Below are positions 1 to 8,572 of a stretch of DNA of 17,570 nucleotides, piece after piece (positions within the stretch are counted from its first letter, which is position 1; every line of letters starts with the position of its first letter). The DNA comes from Clostridia bacterium. GTDB lineage: Bacteria; Bacillota; Clostridia; Oscillospirales; CAG-382. The stretch covers positions 1 through 17,570 of the forward strand of contig JAFYOG010000236.1 of assembly GCA_017560285.1 (NCBI GenBank), written 5' to 3'. Below the pieces are notes generated by a model. It worked only from the letters and a program-made list of their open reading frames with translations. It was not told the origin of the DNA and did no database searches. The position numbers and the translations under genes were made by a program.

Positions 1-30
1 AAAACTCGATGATTTTTCATCGAGTTTTTT
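1..30 (-). terminator. Intrinsic terminator of the leu-ilv operon
   Basis: The sequence holds an 11-bp perfect hairpin (arms at 1-11 and 18-28, loop of 6 nt at 12-17). Read on the minus strand it lies just after the ilvN stop codon at 35. The U-tail is partly formed by the A/T ends of the stem itself. It closes the six-gene branched-chain amino acid operon, so ilvC or ilvD are unlikely to follow in the same transcript. The window starts inside the terminator's flank, so the far tail cannot be seen. Confidence 0.85.
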
Positions 31-34
31 ATAT

Positions 35-541
35 TTAAAGGTTAGTAACCTTTCTGATAGTAGAACCGCCTTTTTCCAACGAAACTATGCCCGTACGGCA
101 TATTTCCAAGATGGTATAATCGCGCATAAGATTTATAAACTCGTCTATACGTCTGCTGTCTGCAGTAAGCTGAAATACCATAGATTCGCGAGAGTAATCT
201 ACAGTCTTAGCCTCAAACGCATCTGCTGCGGCAATAATATCGCCTCGTGCTTCTGCATCGTTTTGCATTTTTATCAAAAGCAATTCGGCGCTAACGGTAT
301 CTGCGCTCTGCAGTTCCCTTATAAAGCAAACGTCGGGAAGCTTATAAAGCTGGTCTATAAGCTGTTCCTTTTTGCAATCCTCGCCGTCAAAGGTTACGGT
401 TATGCGGGAAAACTCGTTAGATTCGGTTTCGCTCACCGTAAGCGAGCTAATATTAAACTGTCGTCTGCGGAACATACTTGTAACCTTATTAAGCACGCCG
501 GATTGGTTTTTAACCAAAACCGCAACTGTATATCTTTCCAT
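35..541 (-). CDS. ilvN: Acetolactate synthase small (regulatory) subunit
   Basis: This is the regulatory subunit of acetohydroxyacid synthase. It activates the catalytic subunit (IlvB, just upstream) and confers valine feedback inhibition. The 168-residue protein has an N-terminal ACT domain (about residues 4-75, beginning ERYTVAVLVKNQSGVLNKV) and a C-terminal small-subunit domain (about 85-160). That is the usual length and architecture for the family. I place the start at the ATG at 541, one base after the ilvB TAG. The Shine-Dalgarno AAGGAA at 553-558 lies 11 nt away; a GTG at 550 would sit only 2 nt from it. It is the last gene of the operon and is followed directly by a terminator. The call rests on recognisable family sequence; ilvN and ilvH naming is interchangeable here. 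Confidence 0.93.
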   Translation of the reverse strand: MERYTVAVLVKNQSGVLNKVTSMFRRRQFNISSLTVSETESNEFSRITVTFDGEDCKKEQLIDQLYKLPDVCFIRELQSADTVSAELLLIKMQNDAEARGDIIAAADAFEAKTVDYSRESMVFQLTADSRRIDEFINLMRDYTILEICRTGIVSLEKGGSTIRKVTNL

Positions 542-542
542 A

Positions 543-2210
543 CTATTCACATTTCCTTACAATAATTTCATCCAAACATCCGCCGGGGGGCATCATAGGA
601 AGAACAAATTCATCCTTGTCGATAACACAGTCAATAACGTAAGTACCGTTATAATCAAAAGCTGACTTCAAAGCGTTGTCAAGACTGTTAATATCTGTTA
701 CGCGTTCACCGTTTGCGCCAAAGGCCTTTGCCAATGCAACAAAATCCGTGCCGTTGGTCAAATCGGTTTCAGAGTAATTCTTATTAAAAAACATCGTTTG
801 CCATTGTCTAACCATTCCAAGAGATTGATTATTCATTAACAAAACAACCAACGGAACGTTATATCTAACTGCAGTTGCAAGCTCGTTGCAATTCATACCA
901 AAACTGCCGTCGCCCGTAACAAGCACGGCTTTTTCCTTGGTTGCAATGGCCGCGCCGATTGCGGCACCCATGCCAAAGCCCATAGTACCCAACCCACCGC
1001 TGGATAAGAACTTGTTGGGCTTTTTTAGGTTTATATATTGGGCAGTCCACACCTGATGCTGTCCTACATCGGTGGCGACAGGGGTGTTCTCGCCTAAATA
1101 TGCGTTAAGGGTATTTATAATATTTTTAGGGGTCATACCTTGGCGATTATCTGCGTTTGCCGCTTCCTCTGCCTTGTATTCCGCAACCTTCTTTTCCCAT
1201 ACGGGCTTTTTGGATTCTTCGATTAAAGGCATAAGCTTACCAAGGGTTTCCTTTAAATCGCCGCGTAAGCCGCAAAAATCATCGGTGTTTTTAGATAATT
1301 CCGAACCGTCTATATCTATATGAACTATCTTTGCATTAACGGCAAATTTTTCGGTGTTACCCATTACTCGGTCGTTAAATCTAACTCCCAAGGCAATAAT
1401 ACAGTCGGCATTATGCATAGCGGTAGTGCAACCGTAATGACCGTGCATGCCCTGCATACCCAAAAATCTTGGGGTATCTGTAGGGATAGCAGATATAGCC
1501 ATCATCGAGCAACCCAAGGGCGCATCGATTTTTTGCGAAAGCTCCAACATTTCTGACTGCGCACCACTGCGGGCTAAACCGCCGCCGTAATAAATAAAAG
1601 GACGTTTGCTTGCATTTATCGTATCTGCCGCTTGTTTAATTCTTATATCCTTGGCAGCAAATTTTTGGGTAGCATTAATCTTTTCCGCAGGAATATGTTC
1701 ACAACAAGCAACCTGAACGTCTTTCGGAATATCTATAAGCACGGGACCGGGTCTTCCGGAAATAGCTATTTCAAAGGCTTCTCTAATTGTATCTGCAAGC
1801 TCTTCAACGCATCCTACAAAATAGTTGTGCTTTGTAACGGGCAGGGTAATGCCCGTAATATCCACTTCCTGAAAGCTGTCTGTTCCGATAGCAGTGGTAG
1901 CAACGTTACCGGTAATGGCGATTAAAGGAATAGAATCCATATTAGCTGTGGCCAAGCCCGTAACAAGGTTTGTAGCGCCGGGGCCGGAGGTGGCAATTAC
2001 AACGCCAACCTTACCGCTGCTGCGCGCATAGCCGTCTGCGCCGTGGCAGGCACCTTGCTCGTGTGCGGTAAGAATGTGTGTAATCTTATCGCGGCACTTA
2101 TAAAGCGAATCGTATATATTTATAACTTGTCCGCCGGGGTAACCAAAGACCACATCAACACCTTGTTCTATAAGGGTGTTAACAATTATATCTGCACCGG
2201 ATAAAATCAT
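543..2210 (-). CDS. ilvB: Acetolactate synthase large (catalytic) subunit
   Basis: This ThDP-, FAD- and Mg-dependent enzyme condenses two pyruvates to 2-acetolactate, or pyruvate plus 2-oxobutyrate to acetohydroxybutyrate. It is the first common step to valine, leucine and isoleucine. The 555 residues show the expected three parts: an N-terminal ThDP domain with the catalytic Glu51 in AHEQGA and the FGYPGG loop near 22-27, a central FAD/nucleotide-like domain, and a C-terminal ThDP-binding domain. The diphosphate motif begins with GDG at 433 and ends with NN at 460-461; a QWQ segment follows at about 469. The start ATG at 2210 has AAAGGA upstream, inside the end of leuB, with a gap of 15 nt between the genes. 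It is translated next to ilvN, its regulatory partner. Length and all key motifs are intact. Confidence 0.96.
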   Translation of the reverse strand: MILSGADIIVNTLIEQGVDVVFGYPGGQVINIYDSLYKCRDKITHILTAHEQGACHGADGYARSSGKVGVVIATSGPGATNLVTGLATANMDSIPLIAITGNVATTAIGTDSFQEVDITGITLPVTKHNYFVGCVEELADTIREAFEIAISGRPGPVLIDIPKDVQVACCEHIPAEKINATQKFAAKDIRIKQAADTINASKRPFIYYGGGLARSGAQSEMLELSQKIDAPLGCSMMAISAIPTDTPRFLGMQGMHGHYGCTTAMHNADCIIALGVRFNDRVMGNTEKFAVNAKIVHIDIDGSELSKNTDDFCGLRGDLKETLGKLMPLIEESKKPVWEKKVAEYKAEEAANADNRQGMTPKNIINTLNAYLGENTPVATDVGQHQVWTAQYINLKKPNKFLSSGGLGTMGFGMGAAIGAAIATKEKAVLVTGDGSFGMNCNELATAVRYNVPLVVLLMNNQSLGMVRQWQTMFFNKNYSETDLTNGTDFVALAKAFGANGERVTDINSLDNALKSAFDYNGTYVIDCVIDKDEFVLPMMPPGGCLDEIIVRKCE

Positions 2211-2225
2211 ACGCTGTAATCCTTT

Positions 2226-3299
2226 CTATTTAGTAAGGTTTTCTGTAATTAATCTTCCGCATTCAATACATCCTACCACAGTTAAATCCTTGCTGTCAAT
2301 AGGCATTATATCAGCGGTTCTGTATCCGTCATCTAAAAACTTTTCTACTGCGCGCTCAATACAGTCCGCTTCATCTAACATATTAAAGCTGTATCTAAGC
2401 ATCATCGCCGCCGAAAGTATGGTACCAATAGGGTTTGCAATATCTTTTCCGGCAATGTCGGGGGCAGAACCGTGTATGGGCTCATACAAACCGCAACTGC
2501 CTGCGCCTAAGCTGGATGAGGGAATCATTCCTATCGAGCCCGTGATCATAGATGCTTCGTCAGACAAGATATCTCCAAACATATTCTCGGTAACAATAAC
2601 GTCAAATTGTGCAGGATTTTTAACGATCTGCATAGCACAGTTATCAACAAGCATATCGGTTAATTCCACATCAGGATATTCATCCGCCAATCTGTGCATA
2701 ACCTTTTTCCATAACCTGCTGGAATCCAAAACGTTGCTTTTTTCAACAGAGCAAAGTCTTTTGTTGCGCTTTAGCGCGGTTTCAAAGCCAATTTTGCCAA
2801 TTCGTTCAATTTCAGCTTCGCTGTATTTTAACAGGTCCGTTGCGGTATCGCCAACAGTCTTATGCTCGCCGAAATAAATACCGCCAATTAGCTCGCGAAC
2901 GATAATAAAATCTATACCCTTGTCAACTATTTCCTTTTTTAAAGGCGATGCATCGGCAAGCTGCGGCCATATTTTTGCAGGGCGGTTGTTACTGTATACA
3001 CCCATGCCTGCACGCAATTTTAACAACCCCTTTTCGGGTCTTAATTCGGCAGGAACGTCATTCCATTTGCTTCCGCCCACTGCACCCAAAAGAACGCTAT
3101 CCGAGCTTGTGCATTTTTCAAGCATTGCTTGGGGTAAGGGCTCGCCCCATTTATCAATGGCGCAACCGCCCATATCAACTTCGGTATATTTAAATTCGTG
3201 TCCAAACAAATCTGCAGTGCGGTTTAGTACCATTAACGCCTGCTCAATAATCTCGGGGCCAATACCGTCGCCTCTAATAACGGCAATGTTTTTAAACAT
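2226..3299 (-). CDS. leuB: 3-isopropylmalate dehydrogenase
   Basis: This enzyme oxidatively decarboxylates 3-isopropylmalate with NAD to 2-oxoisocaproate, the last step before leucine transamination. The 357 residues match the family length. Visible features are the nucleotide-side start RGDGIGPE (9-16), substrate-binding arginines in the LRPEKGLLKLR region (Arg96) and Arg106, Arg135 followed by Tyr142 in the RELIGGIYFGE loop, Lys187, and the metal-binding aspartates Asp219, Asp243 and Asp247 (NMFGDILSDEAS). A GSAPDIAGKDIANP cofactor segment lies at about 277-290, the form typical of NAD-dependent IPMDH. The start overlaps the leuD stop by 8 nt, indicating translational coupling. The neighbours leuC, leuD and leuA support IPMDH over isocitrate or tartrate dehydrogenase. 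Confidence 0.96.
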   Translation of the reverse strand: MFKNIAVIRGDGIGPEIIEQALMVLNRTADLFGHEFKYTEVDMGGCAIDKWGEPLPQAMLEKCTSSDSVLLGAVGGSKWNDVPAELRPEKGLLKLRAGMGVYSNNRPAKIWPQLADASPLKKEIVDKGIDFIIVRELIGGIYFGEHKTVGDTATDLLKYSEAEIERIGKIGFETALKRNKRLCSVEKSNVLDSSRLWKKVMHRLADEYPDVELTDMLVDNCAMQIVKNPAQFDVIVTENMFGDILSDEASMITGSIGMIPSSSLGAGSCGLYEPIHGSAPDIAGKDIANPIGTILSAAMMLRYSFNMLDEADCIERAVEKFLDDGYRTADIMPIDSKDLTVVGCIECGRLITENLTK

Positions 3300-3789
3300 T
3301 TTCGGTTTTCTCCTTTACAGATGCCATTAAACCGCCCGCTTTTATAATTTTCTGAATAAATTCGGGAAAAGGCTGTGCCGAATACTTGTTGCCGTTTGTA
3401 AGGTTTGTAATAATTCCCGTATCGAAGTCGATATGAACTTTATCACCTGCAATAATTGCATCTGCAGCTTCTTCGCATTCCAAAATAGGCAACCCTATAT
3501 TAATGGCATTGCGATAAAAAATTCTGGCAAAGCTTTTGGCTATTACACATCCCACTCCGCAGGTTTTTATAACTAAAGGAGCGTGCTCGCGGGATGAACC
3601 GCAGCCAAAATTCCAGCCTGCAACAATAACGTCGCCTTCTTTAACGTTATTTACAAAATCTTTATCTATATCTTCCATACAGTGCAACGCCAACTCGTTC
3701 GCGTTGGGTGTGTTAAGGTAGCGGGCAGGGATAATAACGTCGGTATCAACGTTATCGTTATATTTAAACGTTTTTCCTTCGGTAAACAT
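3292..3789 (-). CDS. leuD: 3-isopropylmalate dehydratase small subunit
   Basis: This small 'swivel' subunit of isopropylmalate isomerase works with LeuC to convert 2-isopropylmalate to 3-isopropylmalate. The protein is 165 residues, the short LeuD/HacB type rather than the roughly 200-residue enterobacterial type. It has the N-terminal DNVDTDVIIPARYL segment (12-25) and the substrate-recognition loop NFGCGSSREHAP (60-71). A good Shine-Dalgarno (AAGGAGG around 3797-3803) lies 7 nt before the ATG, within the end of leuC, and the leuC stop is 2 nt upstream. The last codons overlap leuB. Short LeuC/LeuD pairs can be hard to tell from homoaconitase-type enzymes by sequence alone, but the surrounding leuA and leuB make the leucine role clear. 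Confidence 0.95.
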   Translation of the reverse strand: MFTEGKTFKYNDNVDTDVIIPARYLNTPNANELALHCMEDIDKDFVNNVKEGDVIVAGWNFGCGSSREHAPLVIKTCGVGCVIAKSFARIFYRNAINIGLPILECEEAADAIIAGDKVHIDFDTGIITNLTNGNKYSAQPFPEFIQKIIKAGGLMASVKEKTENV

Positions 3790-3791
3790 CC

Positions 3792-5051
3792 TTACGCCTC
3801 CTTATATTCGGTAATATAACCGGTAATTGCACTTGCCGCCGCAGTATATGGCGAAGCCAAGAAGATTTCGCTGTCAACGTGGCCCATTCTGCCAACAAAA
3901 TTACGGTTAGTTGTTGCAATACATCTTTCGCCTGCGGCAAGAATACCCATATATCCGCCCAAGCAGGGACCGCAGGTAGGTGTGGAAACAACAGCACCCG
4001 CATCTATAAATGCGGTATAATAGCCTCTTTCCACGCATTCGCGCAAAATTTGCATGGTGGCGGGTATAATAATGCAACGAACACCGTCCTTAACTTTTTT
4101 ACCGTTAAGAACCTTGTATGCCGCTTCCATATCCTCCATCCTGCCGTTGGTACAGCTGCCTATAACCACTTGGTCAACGGGAATATCCCATAATTCGGCG
4201 GCATCGGTAGTGTTTTCGGGCAAATGAGGGCAAGCAACCGTAGGTTTAATATCACCTAAGTTAATGCTTATTGTTTTTTCATATTCTGCATCTTCGTCGG
4301 CGGTATAAAGCTTATATTCCCGTTTACATCTGTCGTCCATATATTCAATGGTTTTTTCGTCAACGGGGAATATGCCGTTCTTTGCACCTGCCTCTACTGC
4401 CATATTGCAAATACAAAATCTATCGTCCATAGAAAGATTTTTTATACCGTCGCCAACAAATTCCATGCTTTTGTATAAAGCGCCGTCAACGCCAATCATA
4501 CCGATAATGGTAAGAATCAAATCCTTGCCACTGCAATTTTGGGGAAGCTTACCCGTAAGTTCAAATTTAATAGCCGAGGGAACCTTAAACCAAGTCATAC
4601 CCGTTGCCATACCGTAAGCCATATCGGTACTGCCCACGCCGGTAGAAAAGGCACCTAATGCGCCGTATGTGCAGGTGTGGCTGTCTGCACCGATAATGCA
4701 ATCGCCTGCGGTTACAACGCCTTGCTCGGGCAATAGCGCATGCTCAATGCCCATCTTGCCCACATCGTAAAAATGCGATATAGAATGAACCTTAGAAAAT
4801 TCTCTGCAGGTTTTAGATTGCTCTGCCGCTTTAATATCCTTATTGGGAACGAAGTGATCCAAAACGATAGCAACCCTATCTTTATCGAAAACCTTATTAA
4901 AGCCTGCTTTGTTAAATTCGTTCACTGCAACGGGAGTTGTAATATCATTACCTAAAACAATATCTAACTTTGCGTTAATTAACTGTCCGGGAACAACCTT
5001 GTCTAACCCTGCATGGTCTGCAAGTATTTTTTGCGTCATTGTCATTCCCAT
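3792..5051 (-). CDS. leuC: 3-isopropylmalate dehydratase large subunit
   Basis: This aconitase-family 4Fe-4S subunit of isopropylmalate isomerase is 419 residues long, the compact prokaryotic type that pairs with short LeuD. The cluster ligands are visible: Cys300 in VIGSCTNGR and Cys360/Cys363 in TPTCGPCLGG. Other family hallmarks are VLDHFVPNKD (about 63-72) and GADSHTCTYGALG (about 121-133). The start ATG at 5051 has GGAGG at 5060-5064, 8 nt away. Two more in-frame ATGs lie within the first five codons, but the first fits the ribosome binding site best. leuA ends 3 nt upstream and leuD begins 2 nt downstream, a tightly packed operon. Reaction: 2-isopropylmalate to 3-isopropylmalate via dimethylcitraconate. 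Confidence 0.96.
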   Translation of the reverse strand: MGMTMTQKILADHAGLDKVVPGQLINAKLDIVLGNDITTPVAVNEFNKAGFNKVFDKDRVAIVLDHFVPNKDIKAAEQSKTCREFSKVHSISHFYDVGKMGIEHALLPEQGVVTAGDCIIGADSHTCTYGALGAFSTGVGSTDMAYGMATGMTWFKVPSAIKFELTGKLPQNCSGKDLILTIIGMIGVDGALYKSMEFVGDGIKNLSMDDRFCICNMAVEAGAKNGIFPVDEKTIEYMDDRCKREYKLYTADEDAEYEKTISINLGDIKPTVACPHLPENTTDAAELWDIPVDQVVIGSCTNGRMEDMEAAYKVLNGKKVKDGVRCIIIPATMQILRECVERGYYTAFIDAGAVVSTPTCGPCLGGYMGILAAGERCIATTNRNFVGRMGHVDSEIFLASPYTAAASAITGYITEYKEA

Positions 5052-5054
5052 AGT

Positions 5055-6716
5055 TTATTCCTCCATATTAACAAACGCGCTTAACAGTGCGTTGGCACTG
5101 GCGTGGATAATGTCGGTGTCCGTACCTGCGCCCCAGCTCATATTGCCGTTTTTGTCTTTAATTCCGATATAAGCCGCCGCAATACTGCCTGAACCCTTTT
5201 CTTGCATACTGTGTTCTGCATATACGTGTAGCTCGTAATTCTTTCCGGTGTATGCCTTTAAAGCGTTACTTACCGCGTCCAACGAACCATTGCCGGTGGC
5301 AGAAACGGTTGTTTCCTTGCCGTTTTCAACAAAAACAATTTCAATTTCTATATTCTTTCCTTTGCGGAAAAAGTGCATATCGGATATTTCAATAGGGGAA
5401 TCGTGAAGGAAATAATTGTTTTTAAATATTTCCAATATTTCATTAGCTTTAAGCTCTCTGTGGTCTCTATCAGAAAAGAACTTACACAAATAACTTAAAT
5501 GCTCGCGCATTCCTGCGGGAAGTACGTATCCGTAGGTTTGCTCCAATATATATCCTATACCGCCCTTGCCGCTTTGGGAATTAACACGTATAACGTCGCC
5601 GTCATAGGTGCGGTTAATGTCGGCAGGGTCAATAGGAATATAAGGAACATTCCATCTGTCGTGCTTGTTTTCTTCGCGGTATTTCATACCCTTTGCAATG
5701 GCATCCTGATGGCTGCCCGAGAAAGCTGCAAAAACCAAAGCACCTGCATAGGGGGCACGCTCGTAAACACGCATCCTTGTGCATTTTTCGTATTTTTCAA
5801 CCAAATAAGGCATATCCGAAAAATTCAGCTTCGGGTCAATCCCGTGGGAATACATATTCATAGCCAACGTAATAATATCTACGTTGCCGGTTCTTTCGCC
5901 GTTACCGAACAATGTACCCTCTATTCTGTCTGCTCCCGCAAGCAACGCCAATTCTGCATCGGCAACGCCGGTTCCTCTGTCGTTATGAGGGTGAACCGAA
6001 ACAGTAATATGCTCGCGGTATTTTAGGTTTTCGCACATATATTCAACCTGGCTGGCATATACATGGGGCATACTCATCTCTACCGTTACGGGCAGGTTAA
6101 TAATAACGTTGTTTGTTTCGCTGGGTTGAAGAGCATCTAACACAGCGTTACATACTTCCAAAGCATATTCGGGCTCGGTTCCGGTAAAGCTTTCGGGAGA
6201 ATATTCAAATCTAAAATTACCTTCATATTCCTTCGCCAACGTTTTTACAAGTCTTGCCCCTTCAACGGCAATTTGCTTAATTTCTTCTTTGCTCTTTTTA
6301 AATACCTGTTCGCGCTGTGCAACGCTAACCGAGTTATAAAAATGGATAATAGCATTGGGCGCACCTTTGCAGGCTTCAAACGTTTTTCTAATAATATGCT
6401 CGCGGCATTGTGTTAAAACCTGAACCGAAACGTCATCGGGAATCATATTATTATCAATCAACGCACGCAAAAATTCATATTCTGTTTCGCTTGCGGCAGG
6501 GAATCCAACCTCAATTTCCTTAAATCCAACTTCAAGCAGAACCTTATAATATTCTAATTTTTCCTCTAAGCTCATGGGCACAATAAGGCTTTGGTTACCG
6601 TCGCGCATATCTACACTGCACCAAACGGGAGCCTTTGTTATGTGGTCCTTTTCAGCCCATTTATTATATTTGCCGGGTGCTGTATAATAACCAACACCGT
6701 ATTTAGTTGCATCCAT
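5055..6716 (-). CDS. leuA: 2-isopropylmalate synthase (long, yeast/actinobacterial-type)
   Basis: This enzyme condenses acetyl-CoA with 2-oxoisovalerate, committing carbon to leucine. The 553-residue protein belongs to the long LeuA branch that starts with a KYNKWAEKDHITKAPVWCS-type N-terminus. It is distinct from the roughly 510-residue form common in many Firmicutes. The TIM barrel carries DMRDGNQSL (36-44; Asp, Arg and metal ligand) and the metal-binding His242 and His244 in VHPHNDRGTG. A linker follows, then a C-terminal LeuA dimer/regulatory domain (about 425-550) where leucine binds in characterised homologues. The ATG at 6716 has AAGGAG at 6724-6729, 7 nt away. It is the first gene of the operon, with a consensus promoter only about 35 nt upstream of the start. 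Control is therefore probably by a repressor/activator or allosteric rather than by a leader RNA. Confidence 0.95.
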   Translation of the reverse strand: MDATKYGVGYYTAPGKYNKWAEKDHITKAPVWCSVDMRDGNQSLIVPMSLEEKLEYYKVLLEVGFKEIEVGFPAASETEYEFLRALIDNNMIPDDVSVQVLTQCREHIIRKTFEACKGAPNAIIHFYNSVSVAQREQVFKKSKEEIKQIAVEGARLVKTLAKEYEGNFRFEYSPESFTGTEPEYALEVCNAVLDALQPSETNNVIINLPVTVEMSMPHVYASQVEYMCENLKYREHITVSVHPHNDRGTGVADAELALLAGADRIEGTLFGNGERTGNVDIITLAMNMYSHGIDPKLNFSDMPYLVEKYEKCTRMRVYERAPYAGALVFAAFSGSHQDAIAKGMKYREENKHDRWNVPYIPIDPADINRTYDGDVIRVNSQSGKGGIGYILEQTYGYVLPAGMREHLSYLCKFFSDRDHRELKANEILEIFKNNYFLHDSPIEISDMHFFRKGKNIEIEIVFVENGKETTVSATGNGSLDAVSNALKAYTGKNYELHVYAEHSMQEKGSGSIAAAYIGIKDKNGNMSWGAGTDTDIIHASANALLSAFVNMEE

Positions 6717-6757
6717 AAATTTTCTCCTTCCGCCTCTTACGAAAGTATATTTAACTA

Positions 6758-6786
6758 ATTATACCATTTCTGCTTGCCATTATCAA
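6758..6786 (-). promoter_or_regulatory. Promoter of the leuA-ilvN operon
   Basis: On the minus strand, -35 TTGATA (6781-6786) and -10 TATAAT (6758-6763) are separated by exactly 17 bp. This predicts a start site near 6751 and a 5' UTR of about 35 nt, too short for a T-box or attenuator. The stretch 6787-6880 upstream holds no other gene that I can support, apart from a doubtful 27-codon ORF. Confidence 0.8.
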
Positions 6787-6880
6787 GGAATTTTATATAT
6801 TTTTTCCTTTCTAATCAATCACTCCAACTTGAAATTCATCCTCGTAAATGATTTGTCCTACATAATCGGTGTAAACTATA

Positions 6881-7705
6881 TCATAAGGTAGCATTTGAAT
6901 TATTTAGTAATTCACCTAACGGCTTATACTTATCTGACTTATCTATATGTTCGCAAAAATACTCGTTGTTTTTATAGTAAGCCTTTACGCCATAGGCTTC
7001 GATACCATAATTAGAAGCATCGCAGCAGATCAAACGATATTTGTTATCAACTATTTCTATTGCGCAGCAATTAGAAATACCTATTCCAACTATATCGCGG
7101 TTTACAAGAGCGTTTTTCATATGCTCTAAACGGTTCGAATATTCGCTGACATAATCGCAATGGGGCGTGAAATATGCGTTCAATAAATCTAAACCGTACA
7201 AATCTATCATCGGCGCGGTGTTGTCGTTAAGCTCTAACTTTAACGAATCCGAACAGCAACTGTTAAACCAACAATTTGCACCTGCCGAAAGCCCGCACAT
7301 TACTTTTCCGCTTAACCATGCATCTTGCAGTAGCTTATCAAATCCGGTTTCGCTCCATAGCTTAAGCATACCCTTTGTATCACCGCCACCAACATATATA
7401 ATGTCTGCCCAACAAAGCGATTTTTTTATGATTTCGCTATTTCGAGATGATAAATCGGATTTCAAAATCGTTTTGCATTCACAACCGAAAATATTTTCGT
7501 ATATTGCACTCATTGCTTCAAAATAATTGCGTTCATTTTGTTCGTTGCTTTGGGCATGACCAATAAATAAAAAGTTTGGTTTTTTCTTTTCCGTCAGTCT
7601 TATAATTTCGGCATCAATTTCCTTTGTTTCATAGGGCATTTTATTTCCGCTTTTTGTAATTCTTCCGCATTCGCCGCCACCAATGGCAACAATTTTCTTT
7701 TTCAT
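6881..7705 (-). CDS. Peptidase E-like (family S51) serine peptidase
   Basis: This 274-residue cytoplasmic protein (no signal peptide) belongs to the peptidase E/cyanophycinase class, serine hydrolases with a glutamine amidotransferase-like fold. The nucleophile elbow GLSAGA places Ser140. YVGGGDT (104-110) is the conserved oxyanion/substrate loop; His182 (YFTPHCDY) and Glu217 (CCAIEIV) fit the rest of a Ser-His-Glu triad, with spacing close to that of E. coli PepE. PepE cleaves Asp-X dipeptides; the substrate here is unknown. It is somewhat longer than PepE. The start overlaps the methyltransferase stop by 4 nt (ATGA), so the two are co-translated and probably work in one process. No clear terminator follows. 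Confidence 0.8.
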   Translation of the reverse strand: MKKKIVAIGGGECGRITKSGNKMPYETKEIDAEIIRLTEKKKPNFLFIGHAQSNEQNERNYFEAMSAIYENIFGCECKTILKSDLSSRNSEIIKKSLCWADIIYVGGGDTKGMLKLWSETGFDKLLQDAWLSGKVMCGLSAGANCWFNSCCSDSLKLELNDNTAPMIDLYGLDLLNAYFTPHCDYVSEYSNRLEHMKNALVNRDIVGIGISNCCAIEIVDNKYRLICCDASNYGIEAYGVKAYYKNNEYFCEHIDKSDKYKPLGELLNNSNATL

Positions 7706-8559
7706 AACATATCCTTTCTTGAAACTGCAAGCAAGTGTCCTGACAGACCGATGATTTCTTCATGGTTGTCTAACATTCTAACGGTTTTCATAAGAATTTC
7801 TTTTGTTTCTTCGTTTTCTAATAATTCGTCAAGGTTCAGAGCAAGCCACGCACCGCCCATAACTCCGTGGACAGATAATGTAACGAACCCACCGCGTTTT
7901 AATTCATCCTTCAGCGTTTTCATTGTATGAAGATGTGAACTACCTAATCCGTTTGAGTTTTTTCTTTCGGGATTTATGTAGCAACCATCGTCCAAAGCTC
8001 TTTCTATCATTGAAATAACATTTGGACTGTCCAAGTCATTAGCTTTATCATCGTTGTTTTTATGATAAATAGTAATTCTGTGCAATAACGGTCCATAAGG
8101 TGTCAATGCTGCAGAAAACAACAAGCCATTATCTTTAAGTAAACGATAACATTCCGTTATTGCAAAAATCCTTTTTCTATATTCTGTTATGGAATAAAGA
8201 GGACCCATAAGCAAAATCACATCTGCGCTATTGTTAGGGCGAGGTACAGAGCAAGCATCGCAAACTTCGGAAGAAGCTAAATTAATATTCGGGTATTCGT
8301 TTGCCAATTCTTCGCTCATTTTGATATTAGTTTCTGATATGTCGAATAGGTGCACTTCATATCCAAGCGAAGTAAGCCACCACGCGTATTCTCCGTAACC
8401 TCCACCTATATCATAAATAACTGCCGGTGGTTTTGGTAATTTATCAAGTAGGATTTCTTTCGTTCGTTCAAATTCAATAATTCCAATTCCTCTTCTTAAA
8501 CGGTTTCTTTCGATTCCGGCATTGTATCCTTCAAGAACAGTTGGGTCGATTGTTTTCAT
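7702..8559 (-). CDS. Class I SAM-dependent methyltransferase
   Basis: This 285-residue protein has a Rossmann-fold methyltransferase core: motif I VIYDIGGGYGEYAWWL (about 48-62), acidic end of beta-2 at Asp73 (HLFDIS), motif IV region ADVILLMGPLYSI (112-124), and a post-motif ECYRLLKDNGLLFSA segment. The GPLY motif is common in uncharacterised small-molecule-type class I methyltransferases; I cannot assign a substrate. The start is the ATG at 8559, with AGGAG at 8568-8572 spaced 8 nt; a GTG at 8568 overlaps that ribosome site and is less likely. The Shine-Dalgarno directly abuts the U-tract of a terminator, and a leader ORF lies further upstream, so expression is probably set by attenuation. 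The downstream S51 peptidase overlaps by 4 nt. Antibiotic resistance or modification of an imported compound are possible roles, but unproven. Confidence 0.8.
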   Translation of the reverse strand: MKTIDPTVLEGYNAGIERNRLRRGIGIIEFERTKEILLDKLPKPPAVIYDIGGGYGEYAWWLTSLGYEVHLFDISETNIKMSEELANEYPNINLASSEVCDACSVPRPNNSADVILLMGPLYSITEYRKRIFAITECYRLLKDNGLLFSAALTPYGPLLHRITIYHKNNDDKANDLDSPNVISMIERALDDGCYINPERKNSNGLGSSHLHTMKTLKDELKRGGFVTLSVHGVMGGAWLALNLDELLENEETKEILMKTVRMLDNHEEIIGLSGHLLAVSRKDML

Positions 8560-8572
8560 AATAAGCACTCCT

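Noticed and set aside
2176..2877. A 233-codon plus-strand open frame opposite leuB and the ilvB start
   Set aside because: It runs antisense to well-conserved genes, has no ribosome site and its product resembles no protein; it is a shadow of the real genes.
6785..6810. AAGGAA...TTCCTT inverted repeat as terminator of the methyltransferase-peptidase unit
   Set aside because: The stem is only 6 bp of A/T-rich sequence with a 14-nt loop and no following U-run on the minus strand; it overlaps the leuA -35 region.
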